A stretch of DNA of 64,000 nt from Lepisosteus oculatus (Eukaryota; Chordata; Actinopteri; Semionotiformes; Lepisosteidae). Where the stretch lies: positions 2,230,501 through 2,294,500 of the forward strand of contig NC_090698.1 of the NCBI RefSeq assembly GCF_040954835.1. The letters run 5' to 3'. The notes beneath the pieces were generated by a model that saw only the letters and a list, made by a program, of their open reading frames with translations, was not told the origin of the DNA and searched no databases. Below, in pieces: positions 10,683-22,399 of the stretch; the first letter of the stretch is position 1, and each line of letters begins with the position of its first letter. Both the position numbers and the translations under genes were made by a program.

Positions 10683-13600
10683 ATGGAGGGCGGGCTGAAC
10701 ATCCAGGCGGAGATGGACTTCCGGGGAACAGAGGTCTCGGTGTCTGTGGAAGTGGGGGAGGACCTTCTGGTGGTCGAGGTGTCGGATTTGCTGACCGCTG
10801 ACCAGTGGAGAGGAGAGTTTCACCCCGCCTGTGAGTACCTTGCTGCTACTGTGATATCACTCTCTACTGCCCAATCCAAACCCAACTTCGGCATCTGCGG
10901 TCGGTCTTCAAGGGCTCCTGCACTGTGCTCACAAGCTGTGCAACTACATCCTGAGCTCGTCTTGCTGAGAGGCAAGGTAGTTGATCACAGCCCAGCTCCC
11001 CAGCAGACAAGTGATACAGCAGGATTACTACCTGCGCCCTCCTTGCTGTTAGACCTGCTCTGCTCTTGGGACTTTCTCTTCATAAGACCACAAGGCCTGC
11101 TCAGTCCAGGATGTTGTAACTGGCTAGTGCTCCTTTTTCTACAGCTGTGATCCTCAATTCCTGTCTCTCCCTGTCCATCTGTGTCTTTTCAGATATTGAA
11201 GATCTTACCCGTAAAACTGGCAACTTCAAGCAGTTTGCCATCTTCTGCAGCATGCTGGAGTCTGCAGTCCGCAAGGTCAGGCAGGGGGCAGGGAACAGCG
11301 AGGCTCTGACCAGCTGTGCTGTGAACCCGCTGGCACTCCGACATTTGCATTAGAGATAAGCGGTCTGTTCAGGATTCTGGGGATAAGTTAGACTACTATA
11401 AGTGAAGAAGTGTAGCCTCTACGTGTGCATGTATAGAGATAAGAAAGATTTTTCAGTTTTATATTGTTTGTAGCTTCATTGTTTTCCCTTCTACAATAAC
11501 TTGTGAAATCGGAGCTCAAGAGCTTTTCTTTTGATTGGCTGGGTTCCGTACAGCTCTGGAGCCTGGAGATCAGCTCGGTCTGTGTGGGTCCCGCGCGGGT
11601 GGGTGGGTGGGTGTGGATGAGGGGGCTGCCGAGAGTGTGACGCTGTCCTCCGTGTGGGACTTCTCTTCCCAGACCAGCGAGTCCGTGTCCCTGGACCTGC
11701 TGACCTACGGTGACCTGGAGCTGCTGCGGAACAGGAAGGCGGGGCTCCTGGGACGGCCGCGGGCCCCGGCCCAGTCGCCGGCCCTCCACTCCAAACGCTA
11801 CCTCATCCTCATCTACTCCGTGGAGTTCGACAGGTCAGCTCCCCTCCGCCTGCGTGTTCACAGCGCGCTGTCGGACCCACAGCTAACCCTGGGGTCATTT
11901 ACGCTGGCAGACAGTTTAGATGGAGGCTGTTGTTCTCCCTTTCAGATGAGCTTATGTCAGCGAATCCAGAAGACGTTATGCCCAAGCCCACTGTACGTCT
12001 GCTGTAATGCTTTGGATTCAGAGCAGAGCAATGTGGATTCTGAAAGAAATCATGGAGGAAGAAGGTTTAGTCATACAAATGAACACCTGCAGTCTAAAAT
12101 TCAATGTGAACCTTAAAATCCATTAGCAGAACAGTAGTTCACTAACTTCCCTACACATTACTCTTAATGGTATATTGCGTGTGGGTGTTGGTGTGAAGGA
12201 AAAGATTGTTTGGTGATAATTGCTTTTGTTCTTACCTGCTTTTAACACAAAATGCATTAGGAACGAATCTGAGGCTGGAGCTAAATAGACATTTATCTCT
12301 AAATACCGACCCAGTAAAGAATATTTTGATGGAAGGAAAAAAGAAGTGATTCTTACAGGTTATTATTTGTAATATGGAAGTCCAAGAAAGTTTGGAAGCT
12401 CAGAGAGAAAGTTGGTTTTATGATGCCTTTAAATTGCCCATTTTAATCGACATAAACCCAAAAAGAGTTACAAATCAGTAACAAAATTTTAGAAAACTAA
12501 ACTTACAGTAGAAGGTGCCTTGGTTAATGGTGCACAGCGGCTTACTACAGCTTGTTGAGGAGCATCAGTAGGAGGTCTGGGTTAGGCGCCCAGAGCTCCC
12601 TGATGTCTAACAACACCAAGTACAGGTGTGAGACTGGGGCTCCCTCCTCTGATGTAGCACGCGATGGCGGACCGCAGTGCTCCGGCCTCGCACTGTGCCG
12701 GTCTGACTCCTGCCCCTCCCTGTCTCGCCAGGATCCACTACCCGCTGCCCCTGCCCTACCTGGGCAAGCCGGACCCCGCGGCGCTCCAGAGGGAGATCCG
12801 TGCGCTGCGGGCGGAGCTGGCAGCACTGGGCACCCGGACGGGCAAGGACGCCCGCGACGCAGAGATCCGCCGCCTCCGAGCAGAGTCAGTACTCGGCCGC
12901 ATCCTGCCCAGATCCGTCACAGGTCCCGTCGGCTCCGGCCAACACAGTGGCTCCTTCGGCTGGGTCACAGCGAAAGTCCCGTTTCCCAGTGACTGTACCT
13001 GTGTACAGGTGTACAGGAAGTGTTCATCAAGGCGTACAGGTGTTACAGAAAGTCTCTCAATTGTGAAAAGTGTAAAAACACAAAGTGCAGACAGTGCATC
13101 AAGACAACATACAAACAAATAGTAGACAATGTACAAGTAAACAAGTAAACAGTTTGAATGTAAACAATGCAGACATGTAAACCATGACTGCAGATGCACA
13201 ATAAATAGAATTATAAGGAGGTAGATGGTGTAGCTGTGGTCCGAGCTATTGAGGAATCTGGTGGTGTCTGTATGCTCTTGTATCTCTTGCCTGAGCGTAG
13301 TGGGGTGAGGAGCTCATGCCCGGGGTGGTGACTGTCCTCTGTGATGGCCAGAAATCTACCACAGCAGCGGTCCTCATAGAGCTCGTAGTTCTTTACTCTG
13401 GACCAAATTCTGCTTAGATTACTTTACTGATTCTAGCAGATCGTAGGCTGTAGAGGTGGTGCTGGACCGGTAGTGTAGCACACACCTCTCACTGACCTGA
13501 GCACAGCACTGGACGCTGGACAGGAGACTGAGTAAGACGCTCTCAGTAAGGCCCATCCAGCTCAGACTGCAGAGCACTGAGGCAGGGTTTGCCCGTGTCA

Positions 13601-16600
13601 GTCCAGAACAGTTACTTTCTAGATTCTGGGCACCAGTCAGTCCGGCAGAGGCTGTTTTCTGGCTACACTCCCTCTCAGCTCCCGGGGAGAGTCCTTTTTC
13701 CAGGTCACAGTGCAGGTGGAAGAACCTGTCATCTGCATTTCTTTAGCAAGCTGCTGCTCAGAGGACAAACCCTGACCCTGGCCTCTGGTGTCAACTGGCA
13801 TCTTTAAGCAACTGTAGTGGGATACATAAGAATGTTTGCAAGCAAGAGGAGAACGTGACCCAACCAGCCTGTTTGGTAGTGAAATAATCCAAGAATCCCG
13901 CCCAGATTTTCTTGAGAGAATCCCTGGTAGTGGCTTCAACCACATGGCTGGGCAGCTTGTTCCACACTCCCGCAACTCTCTGGGTAAAGAAGTGCCTGCT
14001 GTTCTCGGTTTTAAATGCACTTCTGTCTAGTTTCCACTTGTACCCTTTGGGGTGTGTTTCACTGCTCGCTAGGAAGAGCACTGCTGGTTTGGCTATGTCC
14101 GCGTCTTTGAGGAGTTTAAAACTTGTATGAGTTTCCCTTGTACTCTGGGGACAAGGAGTATCGAGGAAACCACTGGTGCCTCTCTTAATAATTACTGTAC
14201 GTAATCTGGCCCCGCTCATGGGGATGTGTATATTGGGGCTTTTCTTGGAGCCTTGACGCCTGCTGTCGTGCCCAGGCTGTCCCAGATGCGGGAGGAGAAG
14301 GAGGTCCTGGCCCGGGCCCTGGAGTGCCTGCAGGCTGGGGGGCCGGCCCCGCGCGACGAGCCGAGGGGGGCGCAGGCGCTGAAGGAGGTGGTCCGCAGCC
14401 TGGAGGAGGAGCTGCTGCGCGAGAGAGCCAGGAACCAGCGCTCCGCCAGCAAGAAGAGCCAGGAGCAGCGCCTCCTGCTGGAGAAAGTGAGTAACCCCAG
14501 GGAAGGCGCTGGAGGAGGAGAAGGGTAAGATCGCTGGCACAGAAGATGTCACGTGCTATAGCGCCAGAGAGCGAGGGGTTATGATGCTGTAGAGCACTTT
14601 AATAAAGTGTTGCCAAAGCTTTTGTGGGGTGTTTTTTTTAAAACGCCACAGGTCTAGTGCTGTGCTGTGCTGCACTGCTGTGGTTATATCAATCGGGGAG
14701 TTATCTGTTCAGTACTGTAGACGTTCTTCACATCAAATATTAACTTACGTTTTACAGTACAGAATTCTTGCAAAATATTTTTTTTCCCTAAGCGCACACT
14801 CGCCTTACGCCCCCCTGGTTTTCAGCAATAATGCTTTGGTCAGGTGTCCACTGCTGAGTGAGAAACGGATGAGTGACGGACTTGTTTTGACCTTTACCAC
14901 CCCAAAACCCATGTACGAGAACGACTACTTCCCCGAGCAGTCTCGCTCCTCTACATCCCTCTTCCTTTTCCTCTTTTTTTCCATGGCTTCACTCCGTCCT
15001 TCCCCTCTCAGCTGGAGGAGCTTAAGGCGTCGGAGAGGAACCTGCGCGTGCGAGTTAAGAGCTTGACCAGTGAGCTGGCGATCGTGAGAAAGGGGTGAGT
15101 CTGCGCGTATCACTGGGTGTATCTACAGTCTTCGATCAGATGTACTGAGCAGTGGAGCCGTGGGGAGCTCATCTCCACTCCTGGCTCTTCACTGGACAGG
15201 AGGTGTAACTGAAGGCTCTTCTGCAGGAGGGTGACTCCCGTCGGGCCCCGGCGGTCAGGTTCAGAGCTGGGCTCCGGACCGCCCAGGAGAGAGGCGGAGG
15301 GGCGGCGCTCGGTGTCCCGGGACAGGAGCCTGGGGAGCTACTCGGGGTCCCGGGAGCGCAGCGTGGGTGTTGGGGAGCGCTCGGGCTCCCGGGACAGAGG
15401 GCGGAGGTCAGGCTCAGCTGGTACGCGCCCCTTCGTCCCCAGGCAGTCCCCATCACCAGCAGGTAAGCACAGGTGTGCACAGACCTTCAGAGAAACACAG
15501 TAGCTGCCGATGGCTGCAGTAAGTGCCCACTTGAAGACCGTGCAAATTTCTCCCAGGACTCGGAGGCTGGAAGGGGAGAGGTCTGTCAGTGCCCTGCAGA
15601 TAGTGAAGAAGAGTCCTCAGTTCTTCATTCTTACATCCCTAATTTAGCTTTGTGCAGCAAATACTCGTCCATCCTGTATTAGTTGGCCACTTTGCCAGGT
15701 GAGGGGTACAGCTAGAGTCCATAGCTGCAGCAAAGAGTGCGAGACTAGCAGCACATAAGACAGGTGACGATCTAGAGATGACTGTTCTGGTCCTGGGGGG
15801 GGTGAATACTCAGCTGACCCTTATTTTTGTTCTCCTCCGACACCATGATGGGTCATACGTGAGCAGTGTCTGGAAATTGTGGTTTTCAGTAGAGCTCTCC
15901 GCACACAAGACCGTGAAATCAAGAGGCGTTTCTGCTCTGTTTGACAGGGACCAGAGCCCCCCGCTTCGACCCCACGGCCTACATCAAAGGCAAGGAGCGC
16001 AGGCAGAGGGAGGCCCAGCTGAAGACGTAAGGCTTACTGGCGCATGAAGTCGTTTGCTCCTTTCAGTAATCGCATAAGTGTGCGCGCTGCTGATGTGAAG
16101 CCCAGTGCTGTATGTTTTACTGTATTTCTGAGGGACGGGCAGAGCGTACCCATTCATGCCCTGAGTGGTGCTGGCCTCTCCTGCTTGTCCTCTCCGAGCC
16201 CCATCAGGCCCGCCGCCAGCCCTCGGCCTCGGAACGCACCAGCGTCTGAACCTGCTGGAGTCACAGGCCGCTCCGCTCCTCCCGGAAACCCTGTGCTTCC
16301 GTGCTGCTGTGCAGTGGGAGGGTTGGGAATTTAGCAGCCGGTTTTGTGTTCATTTGAAGCCCGTTTCTTGGCGGTAGCAGAGTTGAGCAGGGCTGATAAC
16401 TGAAAGGCTGTGGGCTCGAATCCCAGGTGAAACACTGCTGTTGTACACTTGAGCAAGATATTGTTCCCTTGAAATATCCAGCTGTTTAAATGAATGCAAA
16501 AGTATCTTGCTTTAGATAAAAGCGTTGGACAAATAAATTCGTTTCCATGAGACACAAAGATAGCAGCTTGCTGCAGTGGTATTTTATTGCAATGGGCAGG

Positions 16601-18903
16601 ATTTACTTATTATTCAGTAATACAGCCTCAGTGCCAGCAGTGTTCATTGTTTGGAATCTTTAATGCGTGCTTGTTTAATGAGGAGTGTATATGTACATAT
16701 AACTCTTTAAGTCTGACATGAGATTTAATTTACAAAAGAGTGAATAACTGTCTTGCCATTTCATAAAATTGACAGTTCAGGTTATTTGTTTTTGCCCACA
16801 GTGTGCAGCTCATGGTATTTTAAGGTTTGATAGCAAAAACATTACAGGCTGAAGATGTCTAAGGTCCTGTGGAAGATGACGCAATCTGCTTTTCATTATT
16901 CCGTTGACTTATAAAACATCAGTACTATAAGAAGCTGTTGTAACGGATTGTCCCGTCTCAAAACAAACTTGTGTTAAATGAAAAAAACATTATTGTTTTG
17001 CTTTCGAGTTTGCTCATGATTGTCAGGGTCAAAGAGCATCTTCTTTATAGGATGAATGGCTGACAAGCCCACAGTCATCTCTCTCCTTGTGTTTTGTTGT
17101 TAATGGACTTTGACTCCTCTCTTCTGTCTTTGCAGTCAGAGGAAGGTGCAGCGAGACATGCTGACCACGCCCACTAGCTCCGAGAGAGGGCGGGCCCGCT
17201 CCCGGGAGACTCGCCATGGCAGTGCCCGATTGGGTCTGGCTGCCAGGGGGCGGGGCTCCTCTGTGGAGAGCCAGAGGAGCAGGCAGTCTTCAGCCAGCTC
17301 ATTGGCTGATCTGGAGGACCTGGCTAAGCCCCTCCCTTCCAGGTGAGCTCAGACGAAGTGACGACAAAGCCAGACCTCCATCTAGGAGCTCACCATCTTG
17401 ATAGATGCAGTAGTATCTGTAAAAAAAACAACAAATAGTTTTTTCTTTTAGTTATGGCCAACAGCTAAAGAGCTTCAATAAAATAAACACCGGGTCACCC
17501 AGAAGTGTCCATTGGACAGTGCGAGAAGGGGAGGGACAGGGATTCCCTGCAGTTCAGGTGGATTGTGGGTACAGGAAGGCAAGATCCATGTGTCTGATCC
17601 CAGTGTGTCCCCTGTGTTCCAGTGCTGGGATCCGGAGCAGAAAGAAAACGCAGCCTCCCCTGTGCTCCGTGCCCTGGAACAGCCCCGGCATGGTCAGTAC
17701 CCCTGGGGTTCAGCCGCTGTGCCCCTTGTCCTCCGGTCTGAAGAGCGTTTGTGTAGCTTTGTGTCCAAGATCCTTATCCAGCTGCCTCTTGATAGACCAG
17801 TAAGATCAGCATTGAATTAATTCAAAGCCATTGATATTCAGTTAGTTCAAACAATTGATAAATCTTTCAGCTTTCAGCTAAATAATTTTTACTTGCTTTC
17901 AAATCTCAAATACATTTATAATTTAATGTTTATTTAATATAAACTTTAATGTTTATGTATATAACAGTTGTTAGGTTTGTTAAAGCTGTGTAGTTTATGA
18001 AATGCTTTTGGGTATTTAAAAAATAAAAGGCACTGCTTACCATTACTGCTGTTATTGGTCTAAGTTTAACAACCAGAGAAGTTCCAGCTATTGAAGGCTT
18101 AGCGTACAAAAGTTAAAGAATTTGTGAATGGTTACAAATAAGAGGAAATTGTGTGGCCCAGTTGGGTTCGCTGTTTCGTAAGGGAAGCCAGGGTATCACC
18201 TGGATCAGCATGACAAAAAAGTGTCTGTAAAGCTCCTTAACGCAGAGTTGTGGGAGTCTGGGACAAGGTACCCAGACAAGCTGTTGAAGCTGATCATTTC
18301 AGAAAACGACTGGATGAGGTCTTTGGGTCCACCGCCTACTAGCAGTTAAACAAGTGATGTGCGCTGAAAGGCATCCCTGTTTGTAGGCTTTACGTTGATT
18401 TGATTCATTGATTTAAATGTTAAACAAAATTCAAGTTCTTCAGGGAGAGAAATCCCTGACGTGGAACCGTCCTGTTCCTGTCTCTGCAGCCCCCCAGAGG
18501 AGCCAAGCCAAAGAGGCAGATGTCCAGCACCCCAACCAGGAGGAGCCGGGTTGCTGACAAAGGTCAGTCTTTATTAAACAATCATTTCTTCAGGATTTAA
18601 ATGGCTTGTAGACCAGCTTCCAGGACGGCCACTGAGGCCCTGTCTGAGCCCGCTGTTCGTTGTTGTAATGCTGTTGAATGGGACAGAGTCTGTAGATGAC
18701 TACTCATGGGCCCACCCAAAGCTCTTCTTGCTCCAGTGGTCTTCCCGAGTGTGTTGCAGTATTCTGTGAGACATGGGCATGACAGCAGCGCCTTTGTCGG
18801 TCTTGCAGAGAACTCCTTCGACCCTGGTGCCGATCTCTCGGAGATTGACGCCCGACTGCAGGCGCTTCAGGACTACATGAGGAATCTGGAAACTGGACAC
18901 TAG
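10683..18903 (+). CDS. ccdc61: CCDC61 (VFL3 homologue), complete, 12 coding exons
   Basis: CCDC61 is a centrosome, basal-body and ciliary protein of the SAS6/XRCC4 superfamily that dimerises and binds microtubules. Coding exons are 10683-10830, 11193-11275, 11673-11833, 12732-12884, 14276-14486, 15012-15094, 15227-15462, 15948-16026, 17136-17342, 17623-17692, 18490-18562 and 18809-18903. They sum to 1599 nt, giving 532 residues, with all phases compatible. The N-terminal head (about 1-145) contains TADQWRGEF, IEDLTRKTGNFKQF, LLTYGDLELLRNRK and KRYLILIYSVEFDRIHYPLP, all diagnostic. A coiled coil follows (about 145-275, LSQMREEKE...LEELKASE), then an Arg/Ser-rich basic region, the conserved RFDPTAYIKGKERRQRE block (about 362-380) and a divergent tail. 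The start has a gccATGG context. Length is close to the human protein. The intron between exons 4 and 5 holds LINE debris. Confidence 0.95.
13130..13560 (-). repeat. Degenerate non-LTR retrotransposon fragment
   Basis: The minus strand around 13208-13400 translates to pieces such as RFLAITEDSHHPGHELL and GKRYKSIQT. These resemble the HP...L..SG+RY+SI+T segment near the end of fish LINE polyproteins. Stops and frame breaks are present. It lies in CCDC61 intron 4. Confidence 0.4.
13820..14215 (-). repeat. LINE-end repeat family B, longest copy (copy 4)
   Basis: This is the best-preserved copy. On the minus strand it reads YKWKLDRSAFKTENSRHFFT, then QRVAGVWNKLPSHVVEATT and SLKKIWAGF. The WNKLP...FK pattern is typical of LINE reverse-transcriptase C-termini. 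It lies in CCDC61 intron 4, directly before exon 5. Confidence 0.75.
16370..16545 (+). mobile_element. tRNA-derived SINE
   Basis: A B-box-like GGGCTCGAATCCCAG (16410-16424) lies about 35 bp after an A-box-like block. It is followed by CACTGCTGTTGTACACTTGA and a terminal GATAAAAGCGTTGGACAAAT. This order (tRNA-like head, 'CACTGCTGCTGTACCCTTGAGC', then 'GGATAAGAGCGTCTGCTAAAT') is a common fish SINE layout. It lies in CCDC61 intron 8. Confidence 0.65.
18190..18355 (+). repeat. LINE-end repeat family B, copy 5
   Basis: A diverged + strand copy: 'AACGCAGAGTTGTGGGAGTC', 'GACAAGCTGTTGAAGCTGAT' and 'CGACTGGATGAGGTCTTTGG' align with copies at 20695 and 30920. It lies in CCDC61 intron 10. Confidence 0.55.
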
Positions 18904-20690
18904 GGCATTCCTCCCAGAGAGGTCTCCTCACTCCCTGGGAGCTTGTGGTGTTCAGGCTGCTGTTAGCCCCCACCCGGAAAACCGAGCCAACCAGCGTGAG
19001 TGAACTGATCTGTTAGCATCGGCAGCAAGGACCGTGTGTGGCCCCTGAGTGATGTTCCAGCTGAGCCACTGCTGGACGTGTGACGGCACAGGTCTGCGGC
19101 GCTGAATCCAGGGCAGGGGATTTTTGTATTTGTTGTGACAAAGATCCGCTTGACTTTTTAAATAATTTTTTAATGACCGGATGGCTTTTTTAAATAATGG
19201 AAAATACTGTGATCTGCCTCGAATTGTACCTTGAATAATATTTTATCCATGCACAAAAACGGTTTTATTCCGAAGTTCGCTGAAGCACATGATTGAATCC
19301 CGCATGGAGACAGAAGAGTGAGAGACCCTGAATCTACTGTCAAATCCATCTCTGAAAGAACCTGTTGTATTTGAATAGATCTCGTATGGTTTGGGATTGC
19401 TCTGTCCTAAATTAAGCCTGTTCTTTAGAAGGGATTCCATGCTTTCTGACAGAAGTGTGCTCGAATGTTTGTAGTAGAAGGGTGCAAGTTGAAGAGTACA
19501 GTCGACTACTGAGCACTTAAGATGGCTCTCACTGAAGGAATAATTGTAGGTTCCACAATGCAGCACAGATTAGCACTAGAACTGGACTCGTTTCTTAAAT
19601 GTATATCCAGTGAATTATTTTAGAAGATGCCTGGAATAGATAGTTGGAGGGACATTAGGAGTCTTTGTTTAAGAGAACTGCTGAAATTGGTGTTCCTGGT
19701 AAAAAAGATCTTTCAGGAGGTATTGGTATCTTCTAAAAGCGTGCAAGTTTCATGGCAACAGCTTTACTGTTAGGGAAATACAGGATGACGTGTGTTGATG
19801 CCTCATTTGGAATCATTTTTCTAACTCTCAGTATGCTTGTATTTCTCCTATTTCAGGGAAGTGTTTTCTTATTGTCACTTCTAGTGTTTAAAACACCTGC
19901 TCTTCTGCAGCTTCTGTCTTTGAAAATGGTTTTTAGTGTGAGTGTTTTTATACTTGATGCGGTTATATGTGCCTGTACCCTGTGTGGTTCTGTAACAGGT
20001 GTTTTCTGTAGAGGGAAAAAGTGTTCAAACCAATGAGTAGTTTTATAGCATGTCATGGTATAAAGAGGAATCTGTATAGTGGAATCTGCATGGAAACACT
20101 AAACCTCAAATTTACATTTTGTTTGATAATTTATTTCCAATCAAATACAATACCTTCTCATTACACTTGTCCCGACAGCTCTGCGTTTATGTACACGCCT
20201 TTGCACATGAGCTCAGTGTGCTGTATAGCTTCTTCCCTGTGCTTTAAGCACATGTTAAAACTCACATGTTCACAACTACTTGAAGTGCTCGAGGAAGGCC
20301 TGCTACCTTGAGCTGTCACCGTGGATACCCAAATCACTGCCCCAGTCCGTCTTCTGTGTCCTGCAGCACTGGTCAAAAATCACCAGGGGGTTTGTTTTTG
20401 TCAGAGCTCATCTCTGGAGATACAATGCCAGGGACAGGCCACAGTCAGAAGGGTAAAACAATGTACAGATACGTTATTCAGTACTGGAAGGACTTCCTTC
20501 TGACCACGCTCGTCTTACACTGACAGGGCAGTGAACTGGATCTCTTTAGTTGTCTGCAGACAACACTGCCCAGGAACCTGATTCAAGTCTGCAGAATCTT
20601 CACAAGCTCTGACACCATCAGTCCAGTGGGCCTCAGAACCAGCTGGGAAAAGCAAACTACCCGACACAAGTGAAGAACTGTTGGGAAGTG
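18904..20690 (+). other. CCDC61 3' UTR and AT-rich flank
   Basis: The sequence after the CCDC61 stop is AT-rich. I found no canonical AATAAA close to the stop, so the transcript end is uncertain. The open frames here (for example 19752-20036) show no domain or splice support. Confidence 0.35.
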
Positions 20691-20694
20691 CATT

Positions 20695-20885
20695 TAGTGC
20701 ATGAGTTCTGGAGCCATTTTGTTGCACAAAGGGTTGTTGGGGTATGGAACAAGCTGCCCGGCCGTGTTGTCGGAGCCGATACTGAGGCTTCTCTCAAGGA
20801 GCAGCTGCGTTAGATCCTGGGATCAATCAGGTACTGGCAGCAAAACAAGCTAGATGGCTCAAACGCCCCCCTCTCATTTGTAGCC
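20695..20885 (+). repeat. LINE-end repeat family B, copy 6
   Basis: The + strand shows TTGTTGCACAAAGGGTTGTT, TATGGAACAAGCTGCCCGGC and GATCCTGGGATCAATCAGGT. These match the family peptide (TQRVVGVWNKLP...SLK) with degenerations. Confidence 0.7.
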
Positions 20886-21950
20886 TTTCTTACATTTTTT
20901 TGTTCTTATAGCGCACAGCCAATGGCTGTTCGGCTTTTAATCTAAAAACGTTACCTGTTTTTAATGTATTGTTGCATCTGAACACTTTGAAAGCAGGCTC
21001 TATTGATCTCTGCCTTGGTTAAGCTTCACTCTATAATGCCCCTGTCTCTGCAAAACACAGACTCCACAATATGTTTGTTCTTTTTGGGAAAATGAACCTG
21101 CAGCATTTTCATTTGAAAGGGGGTCTTTGCATCTAGAGAGAAGGAGGCTTTGATCTTTGGCTTTTTGTGTTTCTGGGGTAAAGTAAGGATTTCCATTGTT
21201 ACTGTTGTTGTAAGAGATAGAAAAAACATACTACCTCGGTCTTTACATATCAAACTGCTGTTTGGCTTTTAACAAAAATTAGCAGTTAAATATCAAAGCT
21301 TTCCAGCTTTCTTTTATTCAGATACGTGTTCTGCACAACTGTAGGATTTCAAATGCTAGGGAAGGCACTCTGCCTGATAGAGTAGCCCAGAACAGGTGCT
21401 CAGTATCTTCCTAGTATCTACAGCAGTGCTCCTAACCCTGGTGCTGCAGGAACACTGCGTCTCTGGCCACGTTCTTAAGGCCAGTTGATTTCAGTTTTCT
21501 TGGTGGGGAAACTTTTTCACATTTACATTCAGCCCCCAAAAGGTCTGAAGAGATTTGTAATCTGTATCAACTCTGTGCCAGATTCTGAGAAACCGACTGA
21601 CCTCTTTCAGGGGTGCAGGCTGGCATGTGACCAACTGGCCCCTGCAGAAGGACGAAGCGCTCGCTATGGGCTGAGGAGTGTCACAGGGCCAAGACAGGTC
21701 TTGGGTCCTTCACAGCAGCAACAACTGTTCTTTGTTGCCAACAGTGTCATCCTCAGAGTTGTCCATTGATGTCTTCATTTCCTCCACTGGAGGTGGGGTC
21801 CAGGACCACAGGCCGTACCAGAACCAGCCTGCGGGCCCGCATGAGGAAGAGAGGGGGACGCAGGTGTTCAGGACAGGGACACTGATGTTTCTGTGTGTGC
21901 AGAGCTGGGAGTTTGTCTTTCAGTTTAGCTGGAACACCGCTGTCTGTCCC
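20886..21950. other. Intergenic stretch with no gene recognised
   Basis: Mostly AT-rich. Around 21600-21870 a GC-balanced segment lies in open frames on both strands, but no exon pair, domain or conserved motif could be assembled. Confidence 0.35.
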
Positions 21951-21999
21951 TGTTTTTCAGCCCAGCTCAGGGTAAGATTGGCGGGAGGGAGGGATCTTT

Positions 22000-22323
22000 T
22001 TTCTTTGCTAAATGCACCGCTGCCCCGACGCTGGGAGCCTCTGGGCGCCGTGCCAGGCAACAGTGCGGGCAGGAGCAGCGCTGCCAGGCTCCGGCGCCTG
22101 TTGGCGTGGCAACGGGGGGAAGCCCAGCTCTGCACTCGCCGAAGCGGAGCTGTGAGCAAGCCAGCGCCGAGCCAGGCCCTGCAGCGGGTCGGGCCACCCT
22201 GGCGGGACAGCGCCGGCAGAGAGCCACGAGCTGTGCGCGCAGGCGGGGGGAGCCGAATCTCAGGGGAAACCCGCGACTCCCAGGCAGGGCTGTTTTTTTC
22301 ACAGCTCCTCTCCTGCGGTCTTG
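22000..22323 (+). promoter_or_regulatory. CpG-rich island with X-box-like site and orphan splice donor
   Basis: Sequence is GC- and CpG-rich against AT-rich flanks. GTTGGCGTGGCAAC at 22100-22113 is one step from the palindromic RFX X-box. A donor (CTTG|GTAAGG) follows at 22323/22324. This is the layout of an untranslated first exon, but no downstream partner is proven; globin X, 6 kb to the right, is the nearest + strand gene. The 238-codon frame across it looks like a composition effect. Confidence 0.3.
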
Positions 22324-22399
22324 GTAAGGGTTGTGCCAGCCTGGAGCCTGACCTGGATGCACGGGGCACAAGATGCCACTCAGGGACAGTTTAGAGAGC

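Noticed and set aside
13791-14552. 253-codon minus-strand open frame
   Set aside because: It fuses the antisense of CCDC61 exon 5 with a LINE-end repeat. The repeat is annotated and the rest is a shadow.
21678-22394. 238-codon plus-strand open frame
   Set aside because: It spans an AT-balanced and a CpG-rich part with no shared codon bias, and no domain is recognisable. The composition of the CpG block explains the lack of stops.
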